Assembly (NCBI GenBank): GCA_030917245.1 | Contig: JAUPVA010000004.1 | Coordinates: 1-17,677, forward strand | DNA from: Patescibacteria group bacterium | GTDB taxonomy: Bacteria > Patescibacteriota > Saccharimonadia > Saccharimonadales > Saccharimonadaceae | Reading direction: 5' to 3' | Length of the DNA: 17,677 nucleotides | Part shown: piece by piece, positions 6,537 through 13,164 of the stretch | Numbering within the stretch: the stretch's first letter is position 1 | Layout: each line of letters opens with the position of its first letter | Notes under the pieces: model-generated | Databases searched by the model: none | Seen by the model: the letters and a program-made list of their open reading frames with translations, nothing else | Told to the model about the DNA's origin: nothing | Program-made: the position numbers and the translations under genes

Positions 6537-6566
6537 AGTATAGCGCACCCCTTTCAGGATGCGCTA
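6537..6566 (-). promoter_or_regulatory. -10 box and overlapping inverted repeat upstream of the S41 protease gene
   Basis: TATACT (6542-6537) ends 7 bases before the ATG at 6529, with no SD sequence. Immediately upstream, and overlapping it by two bases, is a 10-base inverted repeat, TAGCGCATCC (6566-6557) and GGGTGCGCTA (6550-6541), with loop TGAAAG. As RNA it pairs fully, with one U-G wobble. No T-run follows, so it is a poor terminator for the upstream gene. It may be an operator. No good -35 box is seen. Confidence 0.45.
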
Positions 6567-6591
6567 GTGTGATTGTTACATTGTTAGTAGT

Positions 6592-7761
6592 TTAGAAATG
6601 AATGTAGTAATCGTACGCTGCTGGTGAGACGCTATACATTTCACTGTAGTGGCCCCAGCCTGAACCGCCAGCGTTATAGTAATTGTACTGACTAATGTTA
6701 ATCGTTCCATCGCCGTTAACACTTTCAACCCATACGACGTGTCCATACTGACCAGCCATAATGACGCCAACAGAGCCAGCTCGTGGAGTTGAGCTCACAG
6801 GAATGCCAGCGGCGCGTGCGTTTCCTGGCCACTGATTAGCATTACCACGCCCACCCCAGTATGGCATGTAGCCGTTCTTCTGGTAGACTTTCCAGGCGGT
6901 ATAGCTGACACATTGCCGTGAGTACATGCCCCATTGGTCTACGACCGGGTTATAGTAGTCTGAGTTCGCGTATACCGCAGGGTAACCACCCTTTGATGGG
7001 TCGCCAGCAACTGCCTGCCCGCCACCACCTGCGCGGGCCATTGCAGCTGCAATAGCTGCCTGTTGAGCCGCCATTACACGGTCTTTTTCGGCTTTGGTCT
7101 GCGCACTCAAGTTTTGGTATGCCTGCTCTTGTCCGGCTACCTGTGCAATTAACTGTTGCTGTTCGGCTTCTTTAGCAGAAAGCGCTTCGCGGGCACTCTT
7201 TTGGTCAGCGAGAGCTCGCTCTACGCCAAGCTTTTGTTCTTCAAGCTGCTTCTTTAGTTCTTTAATTTTTGAGATAGTCGCAGATAATTCGTCTTGAATT
7301 GCTTCACGGTACGCTTGCTTGTCAACGTAGTCACTGATGTTATTGCTGCTCGCAAGCATCTCAATGGCAGAAATATTGTCATCGACATACAGGTCAGCTA
7401 ATGTTTCGCCAAGAGCGTCTTTGTTGGCGGCAATCTGCGCTTCCGATTTTTTAATGTCTTCGGTCAGTTGGTTAGCTTTGGCCTCATTCAAGTCAATTTG
7501 AGCTTGAATTTGCGCTTTTTCGGCGTTTAATTGAGCTAGTTTGTTTTCGTACGTGTTTCGCTCACGGCTTAAAGCAGCTGCTTGAGCGTTATATTGCTCT
7601 ATTTGAGCTTGTAGTTGCGCAATTCGCGCATCGTACTGGTCGGCATCAACAACCTGCGACACAGCTAGAGGTGTTGCAGCAATCATCAGCACAGCGGCGG
7701 CGACGAAAGCGGCGCGCTTGGCGAATGGGACAGATGTTGGTGTGGTGGACCGTAGATTCAT
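6592..7761 (-). CDS. Coiled-coil CHAP-domain murein hydrolase, PcsB-like FtsEX partner
   Basis: 395 residues from the ATG at 7779, 389 from the ATG at 7761. The later start is preferred because the first overlaps a promoter -10 element. Numbering is from 7779. A signal peptide or anchor covers about 21-41 (FVAAAVLMIAATPLAVS). Residues about 45-250 are a long coiled coil rich in Ala, Gln and Glu (QLQAQIEQYN and similar). A Gly/Ala linker leads to a CHAP amidase/endopeptidase domain (about 262-395) with Cys290 in SRQCVSYTAWK and His347 in QYGHVVWVE as the catalytic pair. Coiled coil plus CHAP next to ftsEX is the PcsB arrangement of streptococci, where FtsX releases the hydrolase at the septum. 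EnvC plays the analogous role in E. coli. It should cleave peptidoglycan outside the cell during division. Confidence 0.88.
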   Translation of the reverse strand: MNLRSTTPTSVPFAKRAAFVAAAVLMIAATPLAVSQVVDADQYDARIAQLQAQIEQYNAQAAALSRERNTYENKLAQLNAEKAQIQAQIDLNEAKANQLTEDIKKSEAQIAANKDALGETLADLYVDDNISAIEMLASSNNISDYVDKQAYREAIQDELSATISKIKELKKQLEEQKLGVERALADQKSAREALSAKEAEQQQLIAQVAGQEQAYQNLSAQTKAEKDRVMAAQQAAIAAAMARAGGGGQAVAGDPSKGGYPAVYANSDYYNPVVDQWGMYSRQCVSYTAWKVYQKNGYMPYWGGRGNANQWPGNARAAGIPVSSTPRAGSVGVIMAGQYGHVVWVESVNGDGTINISQYNYYNAGGSGWGHYSEMYSVSPAAYDYYIHF

Positions 7762-7769
7762 CTTATTCC

Positions 7770-7798
7770 ACGTTAGCATAAGCGTTATATTCTGTCAA
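7770..7798 (-). promoter_or_regulatory. Candidate promoter of the CHAP hydrolase gene
   Basis: A perfect TTGACA (7798-7793), a 17-base spacer ending in TATGC, which supplies an extended -10 TG, and a poor -10 hexamer TAACGT (7775-7770). The ATG at 7761 lies 8 bases after it. This would let the hydrolase be made independently of ftsEX. Confidence 0.45.
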
Positions 7799-7823
7799 TA
7801 ACCTTTCGGGGTTTACACCCTCT

Positions 7824-8801
7824 TTAAATCTTAAGATAGCGGCGAGTTGCGAGAAGTGACGATACGACCCCGATGAGTGCTCCCAGCATAATCATTCCAA
7901 GGAGTACAAAACCGATATATGTCATGACGAAATTCAGCGTTGGCTCAACTTGAACACCCGAAATGAGACGGTCTTTCAGCCAGTACAGCCCCGATACACC
8001 CAGTACCGTTGCAATAACCGCGGCAATAAAGCCATATACTACCGCTTCAACAATAAATGGTCCGCGAATAAAGCCTTTATCTGCACCAACGAGTTTCATC
8101 ATTTCAATCTCGTCTTTGCGGTTAAAAATTGCCATACGGATGGTATTAAATACGATGAGCGAAGAGATGACGACAAAAATAATCGTCGCGATAATTCCGA
8201 CTCTGTCGGCAAACACCACACTCTTAGCAATACCTTCAATAGCACTCTTACGTTCACCGGCAAATGACGGTTCGCGGTTAGGATCAATATTTTGCTGGAC
8301 TGTCTTGTTGTTTTTAACAAACGATGCCAGCTCATCTGTGTCATTAATATCGACGAGCTTCACTCGAACAGTTCCAGAAAATTTATTGGATGCTTCGTTT
8401 AAAGCGCTCAGTGCTTCGGAATTTTTGCTATTCTGTTCAGCAAACGCTGCACGTGCATCTTGTGGGCTGACATAGCTAACTCCTGTTACTGTTTCGAGTT
8501 TGCGAAGGCTAGTAGTAATTGTGTCAACGTCTTTCTTCTCTACATCGGTTTTTAAGTAGATCGACATATCTACCTTGTCTTTAATATCATCGACCGTCGT
8601 CGCAAGTGTATTTCGAGCCGCGAGCGTTGCGAACACTATTAAAAGTGTGATGGTCATGACAGCGGTTGCGGCAACAGTAAGCCACGCATTACGAGAAAAA
8701 TTATTGACGCCGTAGCGGCACATGCGAACAAAAGTAATCCATTGTCGACGTTTACGTTTGCTCTGAGCGAACTGCTTTGATGTCATCTTTGATTTTGCCA
8801 T
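7824..8801 (-). CDS. ftsX: Cell-division ABC transporter permease FtsX
   Basis: 325 residues with FtsX topology. There is a basic cytoplasmic N-terminus (about 1-39), TM1 (40-62), a large extracytoplasmic loop (about 63-200), then TM2 (201-222), TM3 (248-275) and TM4 (291-315) near the C-terminus. The cytoplasmic segment after TM2, NRKDEIEMMKLVGA (227-240), is the conserved coupling region that contacts FtsE. FtsEX does not transport a substrate: ATP hydrolysis by FtsE changes the FtsX outer loop and activates a peptidoglycan hydrolase. The start is 2 bases after the ftsE stop, so both are cotranscribed. The GGGAG in the end of ftsE is rather distant for an SD. The partner hydrolase is very likely the CHAP protein encoded next. 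Confidence 0.93.
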   Translation of the reverse strand: MAKSKMTSKQFAQSKRKRRQWITFVRMCRYGVNNFSRNAWLTVAATAVMTITLLIVFATLAARNTLATTVDDIKDKVDMSIYLKTDVEKKDVDTITTSLRKLETVTGVSYVSPQDARAAFAEQNSKNSEALSALNEASNKFSGTVRVKLVDINDTDELASFVKNNKTVQQNIDPNREPSFAGERKSAIEGIAKSVVFADRVGIIATIIFVVISSLIVFNTIRMAIFNRKDEIEMMKLVGADKGFIRGPFIVEAVVYGFIAAVIATVLGVSGLYWLKDRLISGVQVEPTLNFVMTYIGFVLLGMIMLGALIGVVSSLLATRRYLKI

Positions 8802-8803
8802 AA

Positions 8804-9487
8804 CTATTGTCGATAGCTCCCTTGGGCTTGGTCGCTGGTAATTTTGCCGTGCTCCAGCGTGACCACGCGACGCTTGAGCTTGTTAACGATTTCAACGTTA
8901 TGCGTCGTCAGAAGTACGGTCGTTCCGTAGCGATTAATTTTTTCGAGTAACCGAACAATGTCCCAGCTATGTTTCGGGTCAAGGTTTCCAGTCGGTTCAT
9001 CGGCAATGAGGATCTTTGGCTGGCGTACAACGGCTCGGGCGATAGCGACACGCTGTCGCTCCCCACCTGAAAGTTGGTGGGGAAACGACTTTTCTTTGCC
9101 TGTCAGACCAACAAGTTCGATAACCTTTGGAACGGTAGACTTAATCTCGCGGTTAGTCATGCCGGCGATTTCGAGCGCAAACGCTATATTTTCAAATACC
9201 GTTCGCTGAGGAAGCAATTTAAAATCTTGGAACACAACGCCAATCTTTCGTCGGAGTAGCGGAATATGCTTGTCTTTGAGCGTATCGTAGTCAATACCTC
9301 CGACAACAATCTTTCCGCTCGTTGGCTTTTCTTCACGCGTAAGTAGCTTTAATAATGTCGACTTCCCCGCTCCAGAGGTGCCGACCAAGATGACAAATTC
9401 CCGTGGCTCAATGTGCAAGCTTATGCGCTGCAGGGCCGGATTGGTACTTTTGCCATACGTTTTTGTTACCCTATCCAACAAAATCAT
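8804..9487 (-). CDS. ftsE: Cell-division ATP-binding protein FtsE
   Basis: 227 residues, the normal FtsE length. All ABC ATPase motifs are present: Walker [10 protein letters not shown] (36-44), Q-loop Gln87 in [10 protein letters not shown], signature LSGGERQR (139-146), Walker [13 protein letters not shown] (159-170) and the switch His196 in LTTH. The text around the Q-loop ([20 protein letters not shown]) is characteristic of FtsE rather than of LolD or MacB relatives. The protein acts at the inner face of the membrane with FtsX. The next gene starts 2 bases after its stop. An extended -10 promoter lies just before its ATG, with no SD sequence. Confidence 0.95.
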   Translation of the reverse strand: MILLDRVTKTYGKSTNPALQRISLHIEPREFVILVGTSGAGKSTLLKLLTREEKPTSGKIVVGGIDYDTLKDKHIPLLRRKIGVVFQDFKLLPQRTVFENIAFALEIAGMTNREIKSTVPKVIELVGLTGKEKSFPHQLSGGERQRVAIARAVVRQPKILIADEPTGNLDPKHSWDIVRLLEKINRYGTTVLLTTHNVEIVNKLKRRVVTLEHGKITSDQAQGSYRQ

Positions 9488-9496
9488 TCATTGGCA

Positions 9497-9505
9497 ATTA
9501 TAGCA
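9497..9505 (-). promoter_or_regulatory. Extended -10 promoter of ftsEX
   Basis: TGC directly followed by TATAAT (9505-9497), a perfect extended -10, with a weak TAGAAC-like element about 17 bases upstream. The ATG of ftsE at 9487 begins 9 bases later, so the leader would be at most a few bases. Confidence 0.55.
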
Positions 9506-9534
9506 TAAGTAAGACCACGTTCTAGTGAGGTTAC

Positions 9535-10734
9535 TTAATATAAATAGTCGGTCTGGACATCGTAACAGGTTCGCCCAGCCTTGTGCTCATAAGTAGAAAC
9601 TGAGGTTTCGTACCTATTTTCATCATAGCGCGGCGCGGCAGGACTATAGCCTTCGTCTCCTGTAGAGCTTTTGTATTCGACACAGACTTGGTATAGATAC
9701 ACTGCCGTGGGCGTGGCGAACAGCTTGTCCTGATCGTCTAGCGCCATAGCCCCAGGCTCGGCTAGTCTACTACTCGATGTTAGCTTTTTACCTGGCGTAT
9801 AAGTAACCATCGATTCCAAAAAATCGTTACGTTGCTTCTGTGTACCTACCAGGTCATAACTAGATACTTCATCTAAATTACGCGGAAGCCTGCCTGATTG
9901 GCCTGTCTGATAGTTAATTGCTTCTACCAGTGCCGGCAGTTCTTCTTCTACAATTTTGTCGGCATTACGAAGTCGCTCCTGGGCAACCGGACCCATTACA
10001 CTCAGTACAACCGTAATAAACAGCGCGATGGACATTAACAACCAGTACATTACTGGCACCGCCTTAATCCATCGTGGCCGTAAAACTCTCAGCAGCGTCA
10101 AACCATACAGTACAAAAACGACAGCGCCGGTAATTATGTTTCCAACAGCGCCGGCTGATTCAACGGTCTCGCCAATTAGCAATTGCACACCGCCGAATAC
10201 CGAAGTAATAAGCGCTCCAATACCAAATAAAGCGAAAATGACGGCGTGAATAATCATAATGACGTTCGCACCATTACTGCGGGAATGCCTTCTCTCGGCG
10301 CGAGAATAAAATATATCGCAGACAAGTGCAATAATAAACAGCACAATTGCTGCCGCTAGCAGATATGCAATTCCCCCACCGAAAAATGACGACCAGCCGT
10401 CGGACGCAGGTTGCAAAAGTGTATTTACGACAAGTGCGATAAGTCCACTCAGCACCAAAACCGTCCACCCCCACAAGGCATAGACCAGCCACTGAAGAAC
10501 CAATACCCCGGGGCCCGGTTTAGGTAAATCGGTTACCTCGGCGACTTGCGATACAGAATGCGACTCAGAGGATTGATTGTGATAACTCGTTGGAGTTCTT
10601 TCATGTTCTGAACTGGACTCAAGCTGGGACTGAGTACTCATTTTTTCTGACAGATTGTAATGCGACGCATCACCAGTCGCCGGCTCTTGATCAAAAGAAT
10701 TATTATGATTTACACTTTTCTCGTCGTCAGGCAT
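9535..10734 (-). CDS. Hypothetical membrane protein: disordered N-tail, five TM helices, exported C-terminal domain
   Basis: 399 residues; no named family is claimed. Residues 1-75 are polar, rich in Ser, Glu, His and Gln, and probably disordered. Five hydrophobic helices follow at about 77-105, 120-143, 157-180, 195-217 and 227-248. With the N-tail inside, the last ~150 residues lie outside the membrane. That tail begins with a helix, RNADKIVEEELPALVEAIN, and then GRLPRNLDEV. This resembles the segment of pseudopilins after their hydrophobic helix (charged helix, Tyr-rich turn, then LPxxLDE). The tail is Tyr-rich and has two cysteines (C351, C390), a possible disulfide. It lies between prfB and ftsE. 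AGAGGA 8 bases before the ATG is a fair ribosome binding site. A role in envelope or division is inferred from position only. Confidence 0.8.
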   Translation of the reverse strand: MPDDEKSVNHNNSFDQEPATGDASHYNLSEKMSTQSQLESSSEHERTPTSYHNQSSESHSVSQVAEVTDLPKPGPGVLVLQWLVYALWGWTVLVLSGLIALVVNTLLQPASDGWSSFFGGGIAYLLAAAIVLFIIALVCDIFYSRAERRHSRSNGANVIMIIHAVIFALFGIGALITSVFGGVQLLIGETVESAGAVGNIITGAVVFVLYGLTLLRVLRPRWIKAVPVMYWLLMSIALFITVVLSVMGPVAQERLRNADKIVEEELPALVEAINYQTGQSGRLPRNLDEVSSYDLVGTQKQRNDFLESMVTYTPGKKLTSSSRLAEPGAMALDDQDKLFATPTAVYLYQVCVEYKSSTGDEGYSPAAPRYDENRYETSVSTYEHKAGRTCYDVQTDYLY

Positions 10735-10776
10735 GGGGTCGTTCCTCTTACGCTTATGTTATGGGAACTATAGCAG

Positions 10777-11868
10777 CTATTGAACATCGGTACTAGGTGA
10801 CGACTCTAGGAAGCTCACCATGAACCCATCAAGCTTGCCATCAAGTACGCTTTTCGCGTCTTTATCCTCATACTTCGTACGAGTATCTTTGACGAGAGTG
10901 TACGGATGTAAGACATAATTTCGAATTTGGCTACCCCAATTTGCCGACTCGCCAGCTTTCAAATCGCTTAAGCTTTCTGCGTGCTGTTCCATTTGGAGTT
11001 GGGCTAGTTTAGATCGCAGTATGCGCATAGCCGTCTCTTTGTTTTGTAGCTGAGATCGTTCGTTCTGAATTGCAACCACGGTATTGGTAGGTAGATGAGT
11101 TATACGTACCGCCGAGTCGGTTGTGTTAACTGACTGACCGCCATGTCCGCCAGCTCGGTAGACATCTATTTTCAGATCTTTGTCTTCAATCGTCACTTCA
11201 TCGGGAGCATCTATGCGAGGGAGGACTTCAACCAGCGCAAAACTCGTCTGACGAAGATTATCGGAATTAAACGGACTTAGTCGCACCAAGCGATGGACGC
11301 CGTGTTCGCTTTTGAGTTTTCCGTATGCGAACACACCTGAGATTTCGAGAACGCTCGTCTTAATGCCCGCCTCCTCGCCAGCTGAACGCTCTGTCTGGAT
11401 TGTAGACATGCCGGCTTTTTCGGCCCAGCGTAAATACATCCTCTCTAGCATCTCCGCCCAATCCTGAGCATCGGTACCTCCTACACCAGCGGTAATACGC
11501 ACAATCGCATCATGATCATCGTACCGGCCGCTATATAACAAGTCTCGCTTACGCTCAGCCACCTCGGCTTCTAGAGCATCCAATTGAAGCTCAAACTCCT
11601 TGTTCATAGAATCATCACCCATTGCCATTAGTTCAAGCATGTCTGTAACCTGCGCGCTCAATGTCTGCCATGGCTCCACCACACTTCTTAGCGCAGCCGC
11701 CTGCTTGCTGAATTCCTGAGCTTCACTCGGATTATTCCATACTTCTGGCACCGCTAAACGTTGCTCTAGTTCAGAAAGCTTCAATTGCCTCGTGGGAATA
11801 TCGAGCCGTCCCATAGCTTCTTCGGTAATAGTCTGAAGCGCACTCGCGCGCTTTTGAAGCGGTTGCAT
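10777..11868 (-). CDS. prfB: Peptide chain release factor 2
   Basis: 363 residues. The codon-recognition tripeptide SPF (198-200, in VRLSPFNSDN) identifies RF2, which reads UAA and UGA; RF1 would have PxT. The catalytic GGQ is at 243-245 (GGHGGQSVN) and promotes peptidyl-tRNA hydrolysis. Domain 1 is the helical region, about 1-110. The reading frame is continuous: at the site where many bacteria have an in-frame UGA and a +1 programmed frameshift, this gene reads GRLD with no stop. The gene starts 3 bases after the stop of the MurL-like gene and has no SD; an extended -10 box lies in the end of that upstream gene. RF2 matches the use of UGA as a stop codon in murD. Confidence 0.96.
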   Translation of the reverse strand: MQPLQKRASALQTITEEAMGRLDIPTRQLKLSELEQRLAVPEVWNNPSEAQEFSKQAAALRSVVEPWQTLSAQVTDMLELMAMGDDSMNKEFELQLDALEAEVAERKRDLLYSGRYDDHDAIVRITAGVGGTDAQDWAEMLERMYLRWAEKAGMSTIQTERSAGEEAGIKTSVLEISGVFAYGKLKSEHGVHRLVRLSPFNSDNLRQTSFALVEVLPRIDAPDEVTIEDKDLKIDVYRAGGHGGQSVNTTDSAVRITHLPTNTVVAIQNERSQLQNKETAMRILRSKLAQLQMEQHAESLSDLKAGESANWGSQIRNYVLHPYTLVKDTRTKYEDKDAKSVLDGKLDGFMVSFLESSPSTDVQ

Positions 11869-11871
11869 TAA

Positions 11872-13164
11872 CTAGTATTGTAACATTTCTAGGGCCCACG
11901 ATTGGGAGTCGCCGCGAACCTCCATATTGTAGTCGGACACGGGCACTTCAAATAGTAGTTCGTCGTACCCATTTTTTAGTGCAAGGTGATATGCTGCTCG
12001 AAGCTCCTCGATTTCTCCTACGCATTCGAAGGGCTTCTCAACCCCATCAATCCCGAGCAGTCCCTTAAAGGTATTTTCAAGAATTGGTTTATTAAACAGA
12101 TTTGAACCGAAGACAAGCTCAAGTTCAGTACGGGCAATAAAAGGCGCAAACAACAGAAAACTATTTGCGCACTTCGGACACTCACCGCACCAGGTGAGCT
12201 GCGAGTTGTCATGGCTCTGCTGGTAGTTCGCGGTGTTGCAAGAAGAGAATGAATGGCCAAATCGATCCCAGGCATGCTCAGCAAATAACTGAGCAATCTT
12301 TAATTCACTTAACGATCGAAGCGGAGACCCAACAGATAAATTTGATGCTACGAAACTTCGCACATAATCACTAAACAGCTGCTCGGCATGCCACGTTTTT
12401 GACCATTGGTGACGAACGGCATAGTCGCCAATGTATGCGTGAGGCTCCTCCCCTTCGCGACCAATTGCGGCAACAACAGTCGACTCTGAATGCAAGATTG
12501 CATCGATGAGAGCAAAGCTCAGATTTATAAATGTTACCGGAACATGTCCGTTCAACCCACCCGCCCCTGCTTGGGCACGTAGCTGTTCTAAATCAAGCCT
12601 ACGAATCGGCAAACGAAGCGTGGCGCGAAGGCTGTCGATTACCATAGGATATGTGCGATTATGCGAAAGGTACCATGCATAATACGGGGATTCGTTGCGC
12701 TCAAGTAGCGTCGCAACGAGTAACGAGTCTTTTCCTCCACTTTGAAGTACCAGTGTTCCTTCGCCAACATAGTCATTTATGCCAACTGGATCGTCTACTG
12801 AGGTTGCTGTAAACGTGGCGATATAGTCTGGCTGAAGGCCATTCTCATAGACAAACTGGCTTAGTCCGTCTCTATATACTTCGCTAAAGAATGCCGCTTG
12901 CGCAGGGGTTAACGCACCTTGCCTCAGGCGTACTTGTGATGTGGGATGACATTTGTAATATGAAATTCCCGCGACGATAAAGGCGAGCAACATTGCCCGA
13001 TCTAAGGTGCTACGGTCGTAGTTCGCTGCTGGTACCTCAAACTGGATTGTTTCGGCGAACGCAACAACTCCGTCGAAGCTGTAGCGCAGCGTCATTACGC
13101 CAGATTCTTCGTCAAACGTTGCCTGTTCGAATATGAATTCTTTATACGGAGATTGATAGCTCAC
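11872..13164 (-). CDS. PP-loop ATP-dependent enzyme, probable UDP-MurNAc-L-Ala-L-Glu epimerase (MurL-like)
   Basis: 430 residues from a GTG start. A PP-loop SGGKDS (142-147, in LVLQSGGKDSLLVATLL) shows an enzyme that adenylates its substrate and releases pyrophosphate. Other landmarks are GLNGHVPVTFINLS (203-216), RHQWSKTW (251-258) and a Cys set, C309, C326, C329 and C332 (WCGECPKC), that may bind metal. From memory, this combination fits the MurL family, which with MurD2 in Xanthomonas adds L-Glu to UDP-MurNAc-L-Ala and then epimerises it to D-Glu using ATP. The GTG overlaps the murD TGA (GTGA), the tightest coupling in the window, which supports a joint role. Alternatives are another PP-loop enzyme such as a tRNA thiolase or amidotransferase-like protein, but no tRNA-binding motif is seen. 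Confidence 0.7.
   Translation of the reverse strand: MSYQSPYKEFIFEQATFDEESGVMTLRYSFDGVVAFAETIQFEVPAANYDRSTLDRAMLLAFIVAGISYYKCHPTSQVRLRQGALTPAQAAFFSEVYRDGLSQFVYENGLQPDYIATFTATSVDDPVGINDYVGEGTLVLQSGGKDSLLVATLLERNESPYYAWYLSHNRTYPMVIDSLRATLRLPIRRLDLEQLRAQAGAGGLNGHVPVTFINLSFALIDAILHSESTVVAAIGREGEEPHAYIGDYAVRHQWSKTWHAEQLFSDYVRSFVASNLSVGSPLRSLSELKIAQLFAEHAWDRFGHSFSSCNTANYQQSHDNSQLTWCGECPKCANSFLLFAPFIARTELELVFGSNLFNKPILENTFKGLLGIDGVEKPFECVGEIEELRAAYHLALKNGYDELLFEVPVSDYNMEVRGDSQSWALEMLQY
11877..11885 (-). promoter_or_regulatory. Possible internal extended -10 promoter of prfB
   Basis: TGT followed by TACAAT (11885-11877), inside the 3' end of the MurL-like gene. The prfB ATG at 11868 starts 8 bases after it and has no SD sequence. 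This spacing is the same as at other genes here with predicted leaderless starts. Confidence 0.35.

Noticed and set aside
5313-6537. 12-base sequence CCATTAGCATAA found near both the response regulator and S41 gene starts, and the related CTTATGCTA before the CHAP gene and ftsE
   Set aside because: A few shared 12-mers are expected by chance in a window this size, the copies are in opposite orientation relative to their genes, and the shorter string partly reflects extended -10 promoter sequence.
7798-7826. Possible terminator after ftsX (AACC-CCGAAA-GGTT)
   Set aside because: Only a 4-base stem and no T-run; too weak to call.
10735-10776. Promoter for the 5-TM protein gene (TATAGT)
   Set aside because: A TATAGT hexamer is present but there is no -35 or extended -10 support.
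11700-11868. Programmed +1 frameshift in prfB
   Set aside because: The frame is continuous through the usual site; no in-frame TGA is present.
13161-13163. Possible UGA recoding as in some CPR lineages
   Set aside because: murD ends at TGA at the expected place after the conserved C-terminus, and an RF2 gene is present, so UGA is a stop.
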